DNA of 64,000 bases from Streptomyces sp. CB02058 (GCF_001905505.1 NZ_LIPG01000005.1:186001-250000); one strand, 5' to 3'. Numbered from the stretch's first letter, positions 41,995-49,884 are shown. Made by a program: numbers and translations. Notes: generated from the letters alone by a model not told the origin.

Positions 41995-42029
41995 GTCCCC
42001 GGCCGGGGCGCGAGCCGCCGGCCGGGGAC
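41995..42029 (-). terminator. terminator after clpB
   Basis: GTCCCCGGCCGG (41995-42006) pairs with CCGGCCGGGGAC (42018-42029) over an 11-nt loop, 23 bp past the clpB stop. Confidence 0.85.
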
Positions 42030-42051
42030 ACGGGGAGCGTCCGTACCGCGT

Positions 42052-44652
42052 CTACAGGGTCTTGGCCGCCGTCGCGGTCCCCACGATCAGACCCTCACCG
42101 GCCCGGTCGACCCGGACGGTGTCGCCGTCCTTGACCTCGCCCGCGAGGATCTCCTTCGCGAGCCGGTCGCCGATCGCCGTCTGGATGAGCCTGCGCAGCG
42201 GCCGGGCGCCGTACGCCGGGTCGTTGCCCTCCTCGGCGAGCCAGGCCAGGGCCTCGGGCGTGACGTCGAGGCGGATCCTGCGGTCGGCCAGCCGGTCGGC
42301 GAGCCGGGCCACCTGGAGCCCCGCGATGTGGGCGAGCTCGTCGCCGGACAGCGCGGAGAAGACCACCAGGTCGTCGAGCCGGTTCAGGAACTCCGGCTTG
42401 AAGGAGGCGCGCACGACCTCCAGGACCCGCGCCTTCTTGGTCTCGGCGTCGGTCACCGGGTCGACGAGGTACTGGCTTCCCAGGTTCGACGTGAGGATCA
42501 GGATGGTGTTGCGGAAGTCCACCGTCCTGCCCTGCCCGTCGGTGAGCCGGCCGTCGTCGAGCACCTGGAGCAGGATGTCGAAGACCTCGGGATGGGCCTT
42601 CTCGACCTCGTCCAGCAGCACGACGCTGTACGGGCGGCGGCGGACGGCCTCGGTGAGCTGTCCGCCCTCCTCGTAGCCGACGTAACCGGGCGGGGCACCG
42701 ACGAGCCGGGCGACGCTGTGCTTCTCGCTGTACTCGCTCATGTCGATGCGGATCATGGCCCGCTCGTCGTCGAACAGGAAGTCCGCGAGCGCCTTGGCCA
42801 GCTCCGTCTTGCCGACCCCGGTGGGGCCGAGGAAGAGGAACGAGCCGGTGGGCCGGTCGGGGTCGGCGATGCCCGCGCGCGTGCGGCGCACGGCGTCCGA
42901 CACGGACCGCACGGCCTCGCCCTGGCCGATCAGCCGCCTGCCGAGCTCCGACTCCATCCGCAGCAGTTTCTGGGTCTCGCCCTCCAGGAGCCGTCCGGCC
43001 GGGATGCCGGTCCAGGCGCCGACGACGTCGGCGATGTCGTCCGGGCCGACCTCCTCCTTGACCATGGTGTCGACGGCGGCCTCCTGCTCGGCCTCGTCCG
43101 CCTCGGCCAGCTCGCGCTCCAGACCGGGGATCTCCCCGTAGAGCAGCTTGGACGCGGTGTCGAAGTCACCGTCGCGCTGGGCGCGCTCGGCCTGGCCCCG
43201 CAGCTCGTCGAGGCGCTCCTTGAGCTCACCGACGCGGTTCAGGCCCTGCTTCTCCTTCTCCCAGCGGGCGGTGAGACCGCGCAGCTCCTCCTCCTTGTCG
43301 GCGAGGTCGCGGCGGATCTTCTCCAGCCGCTGCTTGGAGCCCTGGTCGGTCTCGTTCCTGAGCGCCAGCTCCTCCATGTGCAGCCGGTCGACGGACCGCT
43401 GGAGCTCGTCGATCTCCAGGGGCGAGGAGTCGATCTCCATGCGGAGCCGGGAGGCCGCCTCGTCGACGAGGTCGATCGCCTTGTCGGGGAGGAAGCGGGA
43501 GGTGATGTAGCGGTCCGAGAGGGTCGCGGCGGCCACCAGCGAGGAGTCGGCGATCTGGACCTTGTGGTGGGCCTCGTAGCGGCCCTTGAGGCCACGCAGG
43601 ATCGCGATGGTGTCCTCGACGGACGGCTCGGCGACCAGGACCTGCTGGAAGCGGCGCTCCAGGGCGGGGTCCTTCTCGATGCGCTCGCGGTACTCGTCCA
43701 GCGTGGTGGCACCGACCATCCGCAGCTCACCGCGGGCGAGCATCGGCTTGAGCATGTTGCCCGCGTCCATCGCGGAGTCGCCCCCGGCGCCCGCGCCGAC
43801 GACGGTGTGCAGCTCGTCGATGAAGGTGATGATCTGGCCGTCGCTCTCCTTGATCTCGGAGAGGACGGTCTTGAGGCGTTCCTCGAACTCGCCGCGGTAC
43901 TTCGCGCCGGCGACCATCGCGCCGAGGTCCAGGGAGACGAGCCGCTTGTTGCGCAGGGACTCGGGGACGTCGCCCTTGACGATGCGCTGGGCGAGCCCCT
44001 CGACGACGGCCGTCTTGCCGACGCCGGGCTCACCGATGAGCACGGGGTTGTTCTTCGTGCGGCGCGACAGCACCTGCACGACGCGGCGGATCTCCTGGTC
44101 ACGGCCGATGACCGGGTCGAGCTTGCCCTCGCGCGCGGCCGCCGTGAAGTCGGTGCCGAACTTCTCCAGCGCCTTGTACTGGCCCTCGGGGTCCGGAGTG
44201 GTCACCCGGCGCCCTCCCCTGCTCTTCTCGAATGCGTCCAGCAGCCTCTTCGCACTGGCTCCCTGCCCGTCGAGGATCTCACCGGCACGGCCGCCCTTCG
44301 CCGCGACGGCGATCAGCAGGTGCTCGGTGGAGATGTAGTCGTCGCCGAGCTCCTTCGCCCGCTGCGCGGCGTCGGAGATGACGGCGAGCAGCTCACGGTT
44401 GGGCTGCGGCGGTGCCACGGTCGATCCCGTGACGCTGGGCAGCGAGCCCAGGAGCCGTTCGGTGTCGGCGCGTACGGCCGCCTGGTCGGCCTCGACTGCG
44501 GCCAGCAGGTCGGTGATGTTGGCGTTGTCCTCGCCCGCGAGCAGGGCCAGCAGCAGGTGCCCGGGGGTCAGGTCGGGGTGGCCGTCCTTGACGGCCCTGC
44601 CGGTGGCCGCGTTGAGGGCGTCGCGGCTCTTGTTGGTCAGCTCGGCGTCCAC
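42052..44652 (-). CDS. clpB: ATP-dependent disaggregase ClpB
   Basis: ClpB hexamers rescue aggregated proteins with DnaK. The 866-residue protein has an N-domain (AELTNKSRDALNAATGRAVKDGHPDLTPGHLLLALL), an AAA1 domain with Walker A GEPGVGKTAVVEGLAQ and Walker B TFIDELHTVVGAG, the coiled-coil middle domain (SSPLEIDELQRSVDRLHMEELALRNE onwards), and AAA2 with GPTGVGKTELAKALA and VVLLDEVEKAHPEV. The start is the GTG at 44652 with GGAGGAGAC upstream; earlier in-frame sequence runs back through the HAIR box and a different gene. A HAIR box lies 64-84 bp upstream, so HspR represses it. Confidence 0.98.
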   Translation of the reverse strand: MDAELTNKSRDALNAATGRAVKDGHPDLTPGHLLLALLAGEDNANITDLLAAVEADQAAVRADTERLLGSLPSVTGSTVAPPQPNRELLAVISDAAQRAKELGDDYISTEHLLIAVAAKGGRAGEILDGQGASAKRLLDAFEKSRGGRRVTTPDPEGQYKALEKFGTDFTAAAREGKLDPVIGRDQEIRRVVQVLSRRTKNNPVLIGEPGVGKTAVVEGLAQRIVKGDVPESLRNKRLVSLDLGAMVAGAKYRGEFEERLKTVLSEIKESDGQIITFIDELHTVVGAGAGGDSAMDAGNMLKPMLARGELRMVGATTLDEYRERIEKDPALERRFQQVLVAEPSVEDTIAILRGLKGRYEAHHKVQIADSSLVAAATLSDRYITSRFLPDKAIDLVDEAASRLRMEIDSSPLEIDELQRSVDRLHMEELALRNETDQGSKQRLEKIRRDLADKEEELRGLTARWEKEKQGLNRVGELKERLDELRGQAERAQRDGDFDTASKLLYGEIPGLERELAEADEAEQEAAVDTMVKEEVGPDDIADVVGAWTGIPAGRLLEGETQKLLRMESELGRRLIGQGEAVRSVSDAVRRTRAGIADPDRPTGSFLFLGPTGVGKTELAKALADFLFDDERAMIRIDMSEYSEKHSVARLVGAPPGYVGYEEGGQLTEAVRRRPYSVVLLDEVEKAHPEVFDILLQVLDDGRLTDGQGRTVDFRNTILILTSNLGSQYLVDPVTDAETKKARVLEVVRASFKPEFLNRLDDLVVFSALSGDELAHIAGLQVARLADRLADRRIRLDVTPEALAWLAEEGNDPAYGARPLRRLIQTAIGDRLAKEILAGEVKDGDTVRVDRAGEGLIVGTATAAKTL

Positions 44653-44715
44653 GGGCGCTGTCTCCTCCTCGTACGGGTGCTTCCTGGGAACTATGACTCC
44701 CACAACAGGTACAAA

Positions 44716-44736
44716 CTTGAGTCTATTCCACTCAAG
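44716..44736. promoter_or_regulatory. HAIR box (HspR operator) of clpB
   Basis: CTTGAGT-CTATTCC-ACTCAAG is an exact match to the HspR-associated inverted repeat CTTGAGT-N7-ACTCAAG. It sits 64 bp upstream of clpB and 55 bp upstream of the divergent PPOX gene, so either or both may be controlled. The same element recurs at dnaK. Confidence 0.95.
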
Positions 44737-44790
44737 GCTGTACGTGCGCCTCCCCGGGCCTCGATGTCCCGCTGTCTCTAGGCTGACCCC

Positions 44791-45192
44791 ATGCCTGACG
44801 TACGCAACCCCGGTCCCGAGTACCTCGCCTTCTGGCGGGAACGCCACGTGTGCACCCTGACCACGCTCCGCCCGGACGGCACCCCGCACGTGGTGCCGGT
44901 CGGCGTGACGTACGACCCGGAGACGCGGACCGCCCGGGTCATCACCGACAAGAACAGCAGGAAGGTCGCCCACGTCCTGGCGGCCGGCCCGGACGGGGCA
45001 CGGGTCGCGGTCTGCCAGATGCAGGGACGCCGCTGGGCCACCCTGGAGGGCCGGGCGGTGGTCCGCGCGGAGCCCGGAGAGGTGGCGGACGCGGTACGCC
45101 GCTACGCGGAGCGCTACGAGCGCACACCCCGGCACAACCCGGACCGGGTCGTCATCGAGATCGCCGTCGACAGGGCTCTCGGAAAAGGCTGA
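44791..45192 (+). CDS. PPOX-class flavin/F420 oxidoreductase-like protein
   Basis: The 133-residue split-barrel protein starts MPDVRNPGPEYLAFWRERHVCTLTTLRPDGTPHVVPVGVTYDPETRTARVIT, then RKVAHVLAAGPDGARVAVCQMQGRRWATLEGRAVVRAEPGEVADAVRRYAERY. This is the pyridoxamine-5'-phosphate-oxidase-like family, with actinobacterial members binding F420 or FMN. Cytoplasmic. It reads divergently from clpB across the HAIR box, so it could be heat-responsive, though that is only positional. The shared terminator with the next locus follows. Confidence 0.88.
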   Translation: MPDVRNPGPEYLAFWRERHVCTLTTLRPDGTPHVVPVGVTYDPETRTARVITDKNSRKVAHVLAAGPDGARVAVCQMQGRRWATLEGRAVVRAEPGEVADAVRRYAERYERTPRHNPDRVVIEIAVDRALGKG

Positions 45193-45206
45193 ACAATTCC
45201 GGGCAG

Positions 45207-45249
45207 CACAACGGCGCCACCGTGTTCAGGTCACGATGGCGCCGTTGTG
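45207..45249. terminator. bidirectional terminator, PPOX gene / small-partner gene
   Basis: CACAACGGCGCCA (45207-45219) pairs with TGGCGCCGTTGTG (45237-45249) over 17 nt. It sits between convergent genes. Confidence 0.8.
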
Positions 45250-45291
45250 TGGGGGAAGTGCCGGAACGATATGGAACGACGGGGGAATCGT

Positions 45292-45612
45292 TCAGGCACT
45301 GCGGGGGGTGGCGGAAATGGCTTCTGGTTCGAACAGCTCATGGTCGCGCTGATCGAGATTTACGAAAATCATGCCGTACCTCACGGCACAGCGAACCGGT
45401 TGCGGCGCTCCGCGCGGCCGGCGCAGACAGCGATAGGCGCGGATATCGTCGTCCGTTTCCATGACGACGACAATCGGCTCTCCGAACAGGGTGACCATCA
45501 ACGAATCGCCCTGGCGGGTAAGTGCCGTGAGCAGATCGATGAAATGCCACCCTGAGCGGTACGCCGTGGCCATCTCCCGCCGGAAGGTGCGGTCGTCCGG
45601 TGGGGTGGTCAT
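45292..45612 (-). CDS. small partner protein of DIGW-repeat protein (unknown; weak Rieske resemblance)
   Basis: The 106-residue protein starts MTTPPDDRTFRREMATAYRSGWHFIDLLTALTRQGDS. The mid part GEPIVVVMETDDDIRAYRCLRRPRGAP resembles the first half of a Rieske [2Fe-2S] domain (G-x-P-hydrophobic-V...C-x-H-R-G), and VRYGMIFVNLDQ resembles the stretch after a Rieske site. The His ligands are not visible: CLR stands where C-x-H would be and no second C-x-x-H is found. A degenerate fold or chance likeness are both possible. It has no signal peptide. Its ATG overlaps the stop of the DIGW gene (4 bp), so it is translated with it. Confidence 0.6.
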   Translation of the reverse strand: MTTPPDDRTFRREMATAYRSGWHFIDLLTALTRQGDSLMVTLFGEPIVVVMETDDDIRAYRCLRRPRGAPQPVRCAVRYGMIFVNLDQRDHELFEPEAISATPRSA

Positions 45613-45902
45613 GCCGCGGTGCCGGTCGGGGCGGCCCATCCGATGTCGGTCGGAGAGGACCAGCCGATGTCGGTCGGAGAAGACCAGCCGATGTCGCCCT
45701 GGCCGCTCGCGGGAGCGACCCAGCCGATGTCGGACGGCGCGGCTGCCTGCACGCTCCAGCCGATGTCACCCGGCGCAGCAGCCGCCTCGCTGCTCCAGCC
45801 GATGTCGCCTGCGCTCGACAGCCCGAAACCCATGGCCGCGACGAACGTGGCGGCAAGCGCCGAGCGAAGCATTCGCTTGTACATAGTCGGCTTCGTCCTC
45901 AC
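45609..45902 (-). CDS. secreted DIGW-repeat protein (unknown, six repeats)
   Basis: The 97-residue product has an N-terminal signal peptide: basic MYKRMLRS, then hydrophobic ALAATFVAAMGFGLSSA. The rest is six copies of (G/S/T)DIGW(S/V/A), separated by Ala/Pro/Ser/Glu spacers of 4-9 residues, ending AAPTGTAA. There are no cysteines. Two central copies are 24-bp tandem DNA duplications. The start at 45902 is a GTG; an in-frame ATG at 45884 still keeps a full signal peptide. I recognise no family. It could be a structural surface repeat, a signal peptide precursor or a modified-peptide precursor with several cores. It is divergent from a LuxR-type regulator and overlaps its partner gene. Confidence 0.75.
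   Translation of the reverse strand: MRTKPTMYKRMLRSALAATFVAAMGFGLSSAGDIGWSSEAAAAPGDIGWSVQAAAPSDIGWVAPASGQGDIGWSSPTDIGWSSPTDIGWAAPTGTAA
45640..45810. repeat. DNA repeats encoding DIGW units
   Basis: Six CCGATGTC units lie on the plus strand. Those at 45640-45663 and 45664-45687 form a 24-bp tandem with one mismatch, and others vary in length. They encode Asp-Ile-Gly-Trp on the minus strand, so they are coding, not a CRISPR. Confidence 0.9.
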
Positions 45903-45977
45903 TTGTGGATTCTTCTCCCCCGCACTGAAGACGATGTCTCACCTGGGCACTCGAACACCACTGCGTCGATGCATCAT

Positions 45978-45997
45978 GTTCCTGCAAGTTCAGGAAC
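45978..45997. promoter_or_regulatory. 7-6-7 inverted repeat upstream of LuxR-type regulator 1
   Basis: GTTCCTG-caagtt-CAGGAAC lies 15-35 bp before the start of the first regulator and 75 bp upstream of the DIGW gene. It is the right size for a LuxR-family dimer and could couple both promoters. Confidence 0.6.
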
Positions 45998-46012
45998 CTG
46001 GGGGGTGGAGAT

Positions 46013-46996
46013 ATGGGCGCAAGAACCACAAAACCGACACATCCTCACGGGATTGCCGAACTATGTGAGGACGGAGCACGCCTTTACGCCATCGCGCTGC
46101 GCACCGGACGCATCGCACGCGCCGAAGTGGAGACGGCGCCCTGTCTGATCGAGTTCGCGCTGTTGCACCCCGATCCCGATGCCGCGGACTGGCTCCGCCC
46201 CGTCGCACCGTCGGCGGCACTCGCACAACACCTTCATCCCATAGAACGCGAGATTCAGGAACGCCGGCGGCACTCCCTGGCGTTGACCGAATGCTTCGAG
46301 CCGTTCATGGACATCAGCGCGCAGGGTCCTTCGGCCACCCACGCGATCACCGTGCTGGAGGGCGTCAACCGGATCAACGCGTCCCTCGACCTCGCGACCG
46401 CGGAGTGCCGCTCCGAGGTTCTCACCGTCCAGCCGGGCGGAGGAAGGCCCGAGGACATCCTCAGCCGGTCCCTGGAGCGCGGTCTGTCCGTCGTGGACCG
46501 CGGCATCAGGATCCGCACGCTGTACCAGCACACGGCGCGCCACAGCCAGAGCACGCTGGCCTACGCCGAGCGCATGGCCGGCGACCACGTGGAGATACGC
46601 ACGCTCGAAGAGCTCATCGAGCGTCTGATCGTCTTCGATCGCACCGTCGCCTTCATTCCCGCCCAGGACGACCGCATGGTCGCCCTGGAACTACGTCACC
46701 CCGGCCTGGTCGAGTATCTGGCCAAGGTCTTCGAGCAGCTCTGGACCAGGGCCGCCCCCCTGCTCGAAGAGATCAAGTACGAGCCGACCCCCGAGGGGAT
46801 CAGCGGCGTCCAGCGCTCCATCGCCCAACTCCTCGTCGAGGGCCATGTGGACGACTCCATCGCCCGCCGCCTCGGCATGAACGTCCGCACCTGCCGGGCC
46901 CATGTCGCCAAGCTGTCGGCCACCCTGGGCAGTACCAGCCGCGCCCAGCTCGGCTATCTGATCGCACGTTCAGGAATCCTGGACCAGGACTCCTGA
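46013..46996 (+). CDS. LuxR-type regulator, tandem paralogue 1
   Basis: The 327-residue protein has a C-terminal LuxR/GerE helix-turn-helix (LVEGHVDDSIARRLGMNVRTCRAHVAKLSATLGSTSRAQLGYLIARSG). The N-terminal about 270 residues include ELCEDGARLYAIALRTGRIARAEVETAPCLIEFALLHPDP and a segment with a TrmB/PLD-like feel (EVLTVQPGGGRPEDILSRSLERGLSVVDRGIRIRTLYQHTARH). No receiver domain is present, so a ligand, perhaps a peptide or small molecule, may be sensed. It starts at the ATG at 46013 just after the inverted repeat. It is a close paralogue of the next gene and divergent from the DIGW gene. Confidence 0.85.
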   Translation: MGARTTKPTHPHGIAELCEDGARLYAIALRTGRIARAEVETAPCLIEFALLHPDPDAADWLRPVAPSAALAQHLHPIEREIQERRRHSLALTECFEPFMDISAQGPSATHAITVLEGVNRINASLDLATAECRSEVLTVQPGGGRPEDILSRSLERGLSVVDRGIRIRTLYQHTARHSQSTLAYAERMAGDHVEIRTLEELIERLIVFDRTVAFIPAQDDRMVALELRHPGLVEYLAKVFEQLWTRAAPLLEEIKYEPTPEGISGVQRSIAQLLVEGHVDDSIARRLGMNVRTCRAHVAKLSATLGSTSRAQLGYLIARSGILDQDS

Positions 46997-47002
46997 ACGT
47001 GC
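46964..47002 (+). terminator. terminator overlapping end of regulator 1
   Basis: GCACGTTCAGGA (46964-46975) pairs with TCCTGAACGTGC (46991-47002), with an inner TCCTGG/CCAGGA. The stop codon lies in the right arm. The CAGGA/TCCTG words resemble the operator upstream of the same gene. Confidence 0.65.
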
Positions 47003-47177
47003 AGGCCCGAGGCATCCCCCCCAAGGGCCGAGGGCATGCCCCCCATCAGGGGAGAGCGGCGGCCATGCCCACATCGTGCCGGGCGGGCCCCCCTCTCCCG
47101 ACAGGTCCACACTCCACCGGCGGCGCCGCTCGCACCACCGTCATCTTTTGGCACTGCACAAAGTGAGGGGTCATCAA

Positions 47178-48179
47178 ATGAATACCGATGAGACAATTCC
47201 GACGCATTCACACGGCCCCAGGGAACTCTGCGCACCGGCGATCCGGCTGTACGAGGGAGCGCTCCGCGTCGGCCGTGTCTCCCGCACCGCCCTCGCACCG
47301 GCCCCCTGTCTGGTCGAGATGGCCCTGGTGCACCCCGACCCGGGCGACGACGCCTGGATGCGCCCCGTACCGCCCTCCGCCGCGCTGGCCCACCTGCTGC
47401 AGCCCATCACGCGTGAGATCGACGAGCGGATACGGCTGAGCACCGCCCTGAGCCACGCCCTGGCGCCGCTGGCCTCCGTCGTGGACGAGGACCCCAATCT
47501 GGCGATCACGGTGCTCACCGGGCGGCCGCAGATCGTGTCGGCGCTCCAGGAGGCGGCTCTCCACGCCCGGGAGGAGGTGCTGACGGCGCAGCCGGGAGGC
47601 AACCGGCTGGAACACAACATGCGGCAGGGGCTGGAGAACGCCCGCTCGGCCATCGCCGGGGGAGCGCGGCTCCGGCACATCTACCAGCACCCGGCGCGCT
47701 ACAACCCCCGGGTCAAGGACTACATGGCGCAGGTGCCGTCCGACTGCCTCCAGATCCGCACGGTGGAGCAGTCCGTCGAGCGCCTGATCATCTTCGACCG
47801 CGCACTCGCGTACATTCCGGCCACCCCCGAACGCAACATCGCCCTGGAGATCCGCCACCCCGCGCTCGTCCGCTATCTCGTCCAGGTCTACGAGGTCCTC
47901 TGGGCCCAGGCCACCCCGTTCACGGAGCAGTTGCGGACGACCGCCCCCGGCGCCCAGGTCACCGCCGTCCAGCAGACCGTCGCCCGGCTCCTCAGCGAGG
48001 GCCATGTCGACGACGTCGTGGCCCGCAAGCTCGGCATCAGCGTCCGCACCTGCCGCTCCCACATCGCCAAGCTCATGCAGGCCCTCGGCGCCACCAGCCG
48101 CACCCATCTCGGCGCCCTCATCGTGCGGTCGGGCATCGTGGACACCCCCGGAACGCGGACAGGGCCCGCCCCGGAGTAG
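47178..48179 (+). CDS. LuxR-type regulator, tandem paralogue 2
   Basis: The 333-residue protein is a paralogue of regulator 1 along its length: ELCAPAIRLYEGALRVGRVSRTALAPAPCLVEMALVHPDP, EVLTAQPGGNRLEHNMRQGLENARSAIAGGARLRHIYQHPARY and the LuxR-type LLSEGHVDDVVARKLGISVRTCRSHIAKLMQALGATSRTHLGALIVRSG. The ATG at 47178 has GAGGGG 7-8 nt upstream. It follows a 181-bp gap with its own terminator before it, so it has its own promoter. Pairing of two paralogues suggests dosage or heterodimer control of the DIGW genes. Confidence 0.85.
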   Translation: MNTDETIPTHSHGPRELCAPAIRLYEGALRVGRVSRTALAPAPCLVEMALVHPDPGDDAWMRPVPPSAALAHLLQPITREIDERIRLSTALSHALAPLASVVDEDPNLAITVLTGRPQIVSALQEAALHAREEVLTAQPGGNRLEHNMRQGLENARSAIAGGARLRHIYQHPARYNPRVKDYMAQVPSDCLQIRTVEQSVERLIIFDRALAYIPATPERNIALEIRHPALVRYLVQVYEVLWAQATPFTEQLRTTAPGAQVTAVQQTVARLLSEGHVDDVVARKLGISVRTCRSHIAKLMQALGATSRTHLGALIVRSGIVDTPGTRTGPAPE

Positions 48180-48199
48180 TGGAACCCCGGGGCGGGCCC
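48162..48199. terminator. bidirectional terminator, regulator 2 / hspR
   Basis: GGGCCCGCCCCGG (48162-48174) pairs with CCGGGGCGGGCCC (48187-48199), spanning the regulator stop codon, between convergent genes. Confidence 0.8.
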
Positions 48200-48214
48200 T
48201 GCCGGGCGGACGCC

Positions 48215-48661
48215 TCAGTCCTTGGGCCTCTTCGGCCGCCAGACGACCAGCGCGCTGGTCTGCTGCACGTCCTGGTACGGCACGAGGTCGCGCCGGTAGG
48301 AGGCGTGCACCTGGGCCTCGCGCTGCTGCATGGCGACGGCCGCGCCGTCCACCGCCGCCGAGAGCTCGGCGACGCGCTGCTGGAGCGCGGCGACCTGGTT
48401 CTCCAGCTCGATGATGCGCTTGATGCCGGCGAGGTTGATGCCCTCGTCCTGCGACAACTGCTGGACGGTGCGGAGCAGTTCGATGTCCCGCGCCGAATAG
48501 CGCCGGCCGCGCCCGGCCGTGCGGTCGGGCGAGACCAGGCCGAGACGGTCGTACTGGCGCAGCGTCTGCGGGTGCAGGCCCGAGAGCTGGGCCGCGATCG
48601 AGATCACGTACACCGGTGATTCGTCGGTCAGCTGGTACGGATTGCGTCGACGGCCGTCCAT
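48215..48661 (-). CDS. hspR: heat-shock repressor HspR
   Basis: HspR is a MerR-family repressor that binds HAIR boxes, using DnaK as co-repressor. The 148-residue protein starts MDGRRRNPYQLTDESPVYVISIAAQLSGLHPQTLRQYDRLGLVSPDRTAGRGRRYSARDIELLRTVQQLSQDEGINLAGIKRIIELE, the MerR HTH and wing, then a coiled-coil. The C-terminus PYQDVQQTSALVVWRPKRPKD is conserved in actinobacterial HspR. It starts 1 bp after the dnaJ stop, last in the dnaK operon, giving feedback on the operon and on clpB. Confidence 0.97.
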   Translation of the reverse strand: MDGRRRNPYQLTDESPVYVISIAAQLSGLHPQTLRQYDRLGLVSPDRTAGRGRRYSARDIELLRTVQQLSQDEGINLAGIKRIIELENQVAALQQRVAELSAAVDGAAVAMQQREAQVHASYRRDLVPYQDVQQTSALVVWRPKRPKD

Positions 48662-48662
48662 C

Positions 48663-49856
48663 TCAAGCTCCCTTCGCAGCCTGGAACAGCTCCGCCCGCG
48701 GGTCCTCCCCCGCGGTCGCCTTCCGGTAGGCCTCCAGCGCGTCCTGAGCGTCCGCGCCGAGGTCCGTGGGGACGGACACCTCCACGGTGACCAGGAGGTC
48801 GCCCCGGGTGCCGTCCTTGCGCACGGCGCCCTTCCCCCGGGCCCGCATCGTACGTCCGTTGGGGGTGCCCGCCGGGAGTTTCAGGGTGACCGGGGGCCCG
48901 CCGAGCGTGGGCACCTTCACCTCGCCGCCGAGCGCCGCCTCCGGGAAGGTGACGGGCACGGTGACCGTGAGGTTGTCGCCCTTGCGGCCGAAGACCGGGT
49001 GGGCGTCGACATGGACGACGACGTAGAGGTCGCCGGCCGGTCCGCCGCGCTCGCCCGGGCTGCCCTTGCCGCGCAGCCTGATCCGCTGGTTGTCCAGGAC
49101 TCCCGCGGGAATCCTGACCTGCATCGTGCGCGCCGACTTCGCCCGGCCGCTGCCCTTGCAGACCTCGCAGGGGTCCTGGGCGATGAGGCCCCGCCCCTTG
49201 CAGTCGACACAGGGATCGGTGAGGGAGAAGCCGCCGCCGGTGCCCCGGGAGACCTGTCCGGTGCCCACGCAGGTCGGGCAGACCCGCGGGGTGCCGTTCT
49301 TGTCGCCGGTGCCCGAGCAGGCCTTGCAGGGCGCCTGGCTGGACATCCGCAGCGGGACCGTGGCCCCGTCGACCGCCTCGGTGAAGCTGAGCGTCACCTC
49401 GGACTCGATGTCCTGGCCGCGCCGCGGCTGGACCCGTGTGCCGCCGCCACCGCGGTTGAAGAGCCCGCCGAACACGTCGCCCAGGCCACCGCCGCCGCCA
49501 CCGCCGCCGCCGAAGCCTCCGGCACCGCCCTGGCCGCCCTGGGCGCCACCGAAGAGGTCGCCCAGGTCGAAGTTGAAGTTGCCGCCCGCGCCGCCGGGAC
49601 CCGCCCGGAAGCCCCCGTTGCCGAAGAGGGCGCGCGCCTCGTCGTACTCCTTGCGCTTCTTGGGGTCGCCGAGGACGTCGTTCGCCTCGGAGATCTCCTT
49701 GAAGCGCTCCTCGGCCTTGGCGTCGCCCTTGTTGGCGTCCGGGTGGAACTCGCGGGCGAGCTTCCGGTACGCCTTCTTGACCTCGGCGTCGGTGGCGTCC
49801 TTCGGGACGCCGAGGACCTTGTAGTAGTCCTTCTCGACGAAGTCCTTCGTGCTCAT
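48663..49856 (-). CDS. dnaJ: co-chaperone DnaJ
   Basis: The 397-residue protein has a J domain with HPD (YYKVLGVPKDATDAEVKKAYRKLAREFHPDANKGD) and a long Gly/Phe-rich linker (about 75-150). Four CxxCxGxG zinc motifs follow: CKACSGTG, CPTCVGTG, CVDCKGRG, CEVCKGSG. The beta-rich C-terminal client domain comes last. It is the DnaJ1-type partner of DnaK in the operon. A 93-bp gap with a hairpin separates it from grpE. Confidence 0.97.
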   Translation of the reverse strand: MSTKDFVEKDYYKVLGVPKDATDAEVKKAYRKLAREFHPDANKGDAKAEERFKEISEANDVLGDPKKRKEYDEARALFGNGGFRAGPGGAGGNFNFDLGDLFGGAQGGQGGAGGFGGGGGGGGGLGDVFGGLFNRGGGGTRVQPRRGQDIESEVTLSFTEAVDGATVPLRMSSQAPCKACSGTGDKNGTPRVCPTCVGTGQVSRGTGGGFSLTDPCVDCKGRGLIAQDPCEVCKGSGRAKSARTMQVRIPAGVLDNQRIRLRGKGSPGERGGPAGDLYVVVHVDAHPVFGRKGDNLTVTVPVTFPEAALGGEVKVPTLGGPPVTLKLPAGTPNGRTMRARGKGAVRKDGTRGDLLVTVEVSVPTDLGADAQDALEAYRKATAGEDPRAELFQAAKGA

Positions 49857-49884
49857 CGACGTCCCTCCTTCCGGACGACAGGCC

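Noticed and set aside
41651..42134. Short open frames in the AT-richer gap before clpB
   Set aside because: They lack codon bias and ribosome sites, and they run across a terminator.
45640..45810. Regular CCGATGTC repeats that look CRISPR-like
   Set aside because: Spacing varies, and the repeats encode in-frame DIGW units in an exported protein with a normal signal peptide; no cas genes are near.
46954..47298. Minus-strand frame across the gap between the two LuxR-type regulators
   Set aside because: It has no homology or ribosome site and is antisense to coding and terminator sequence.
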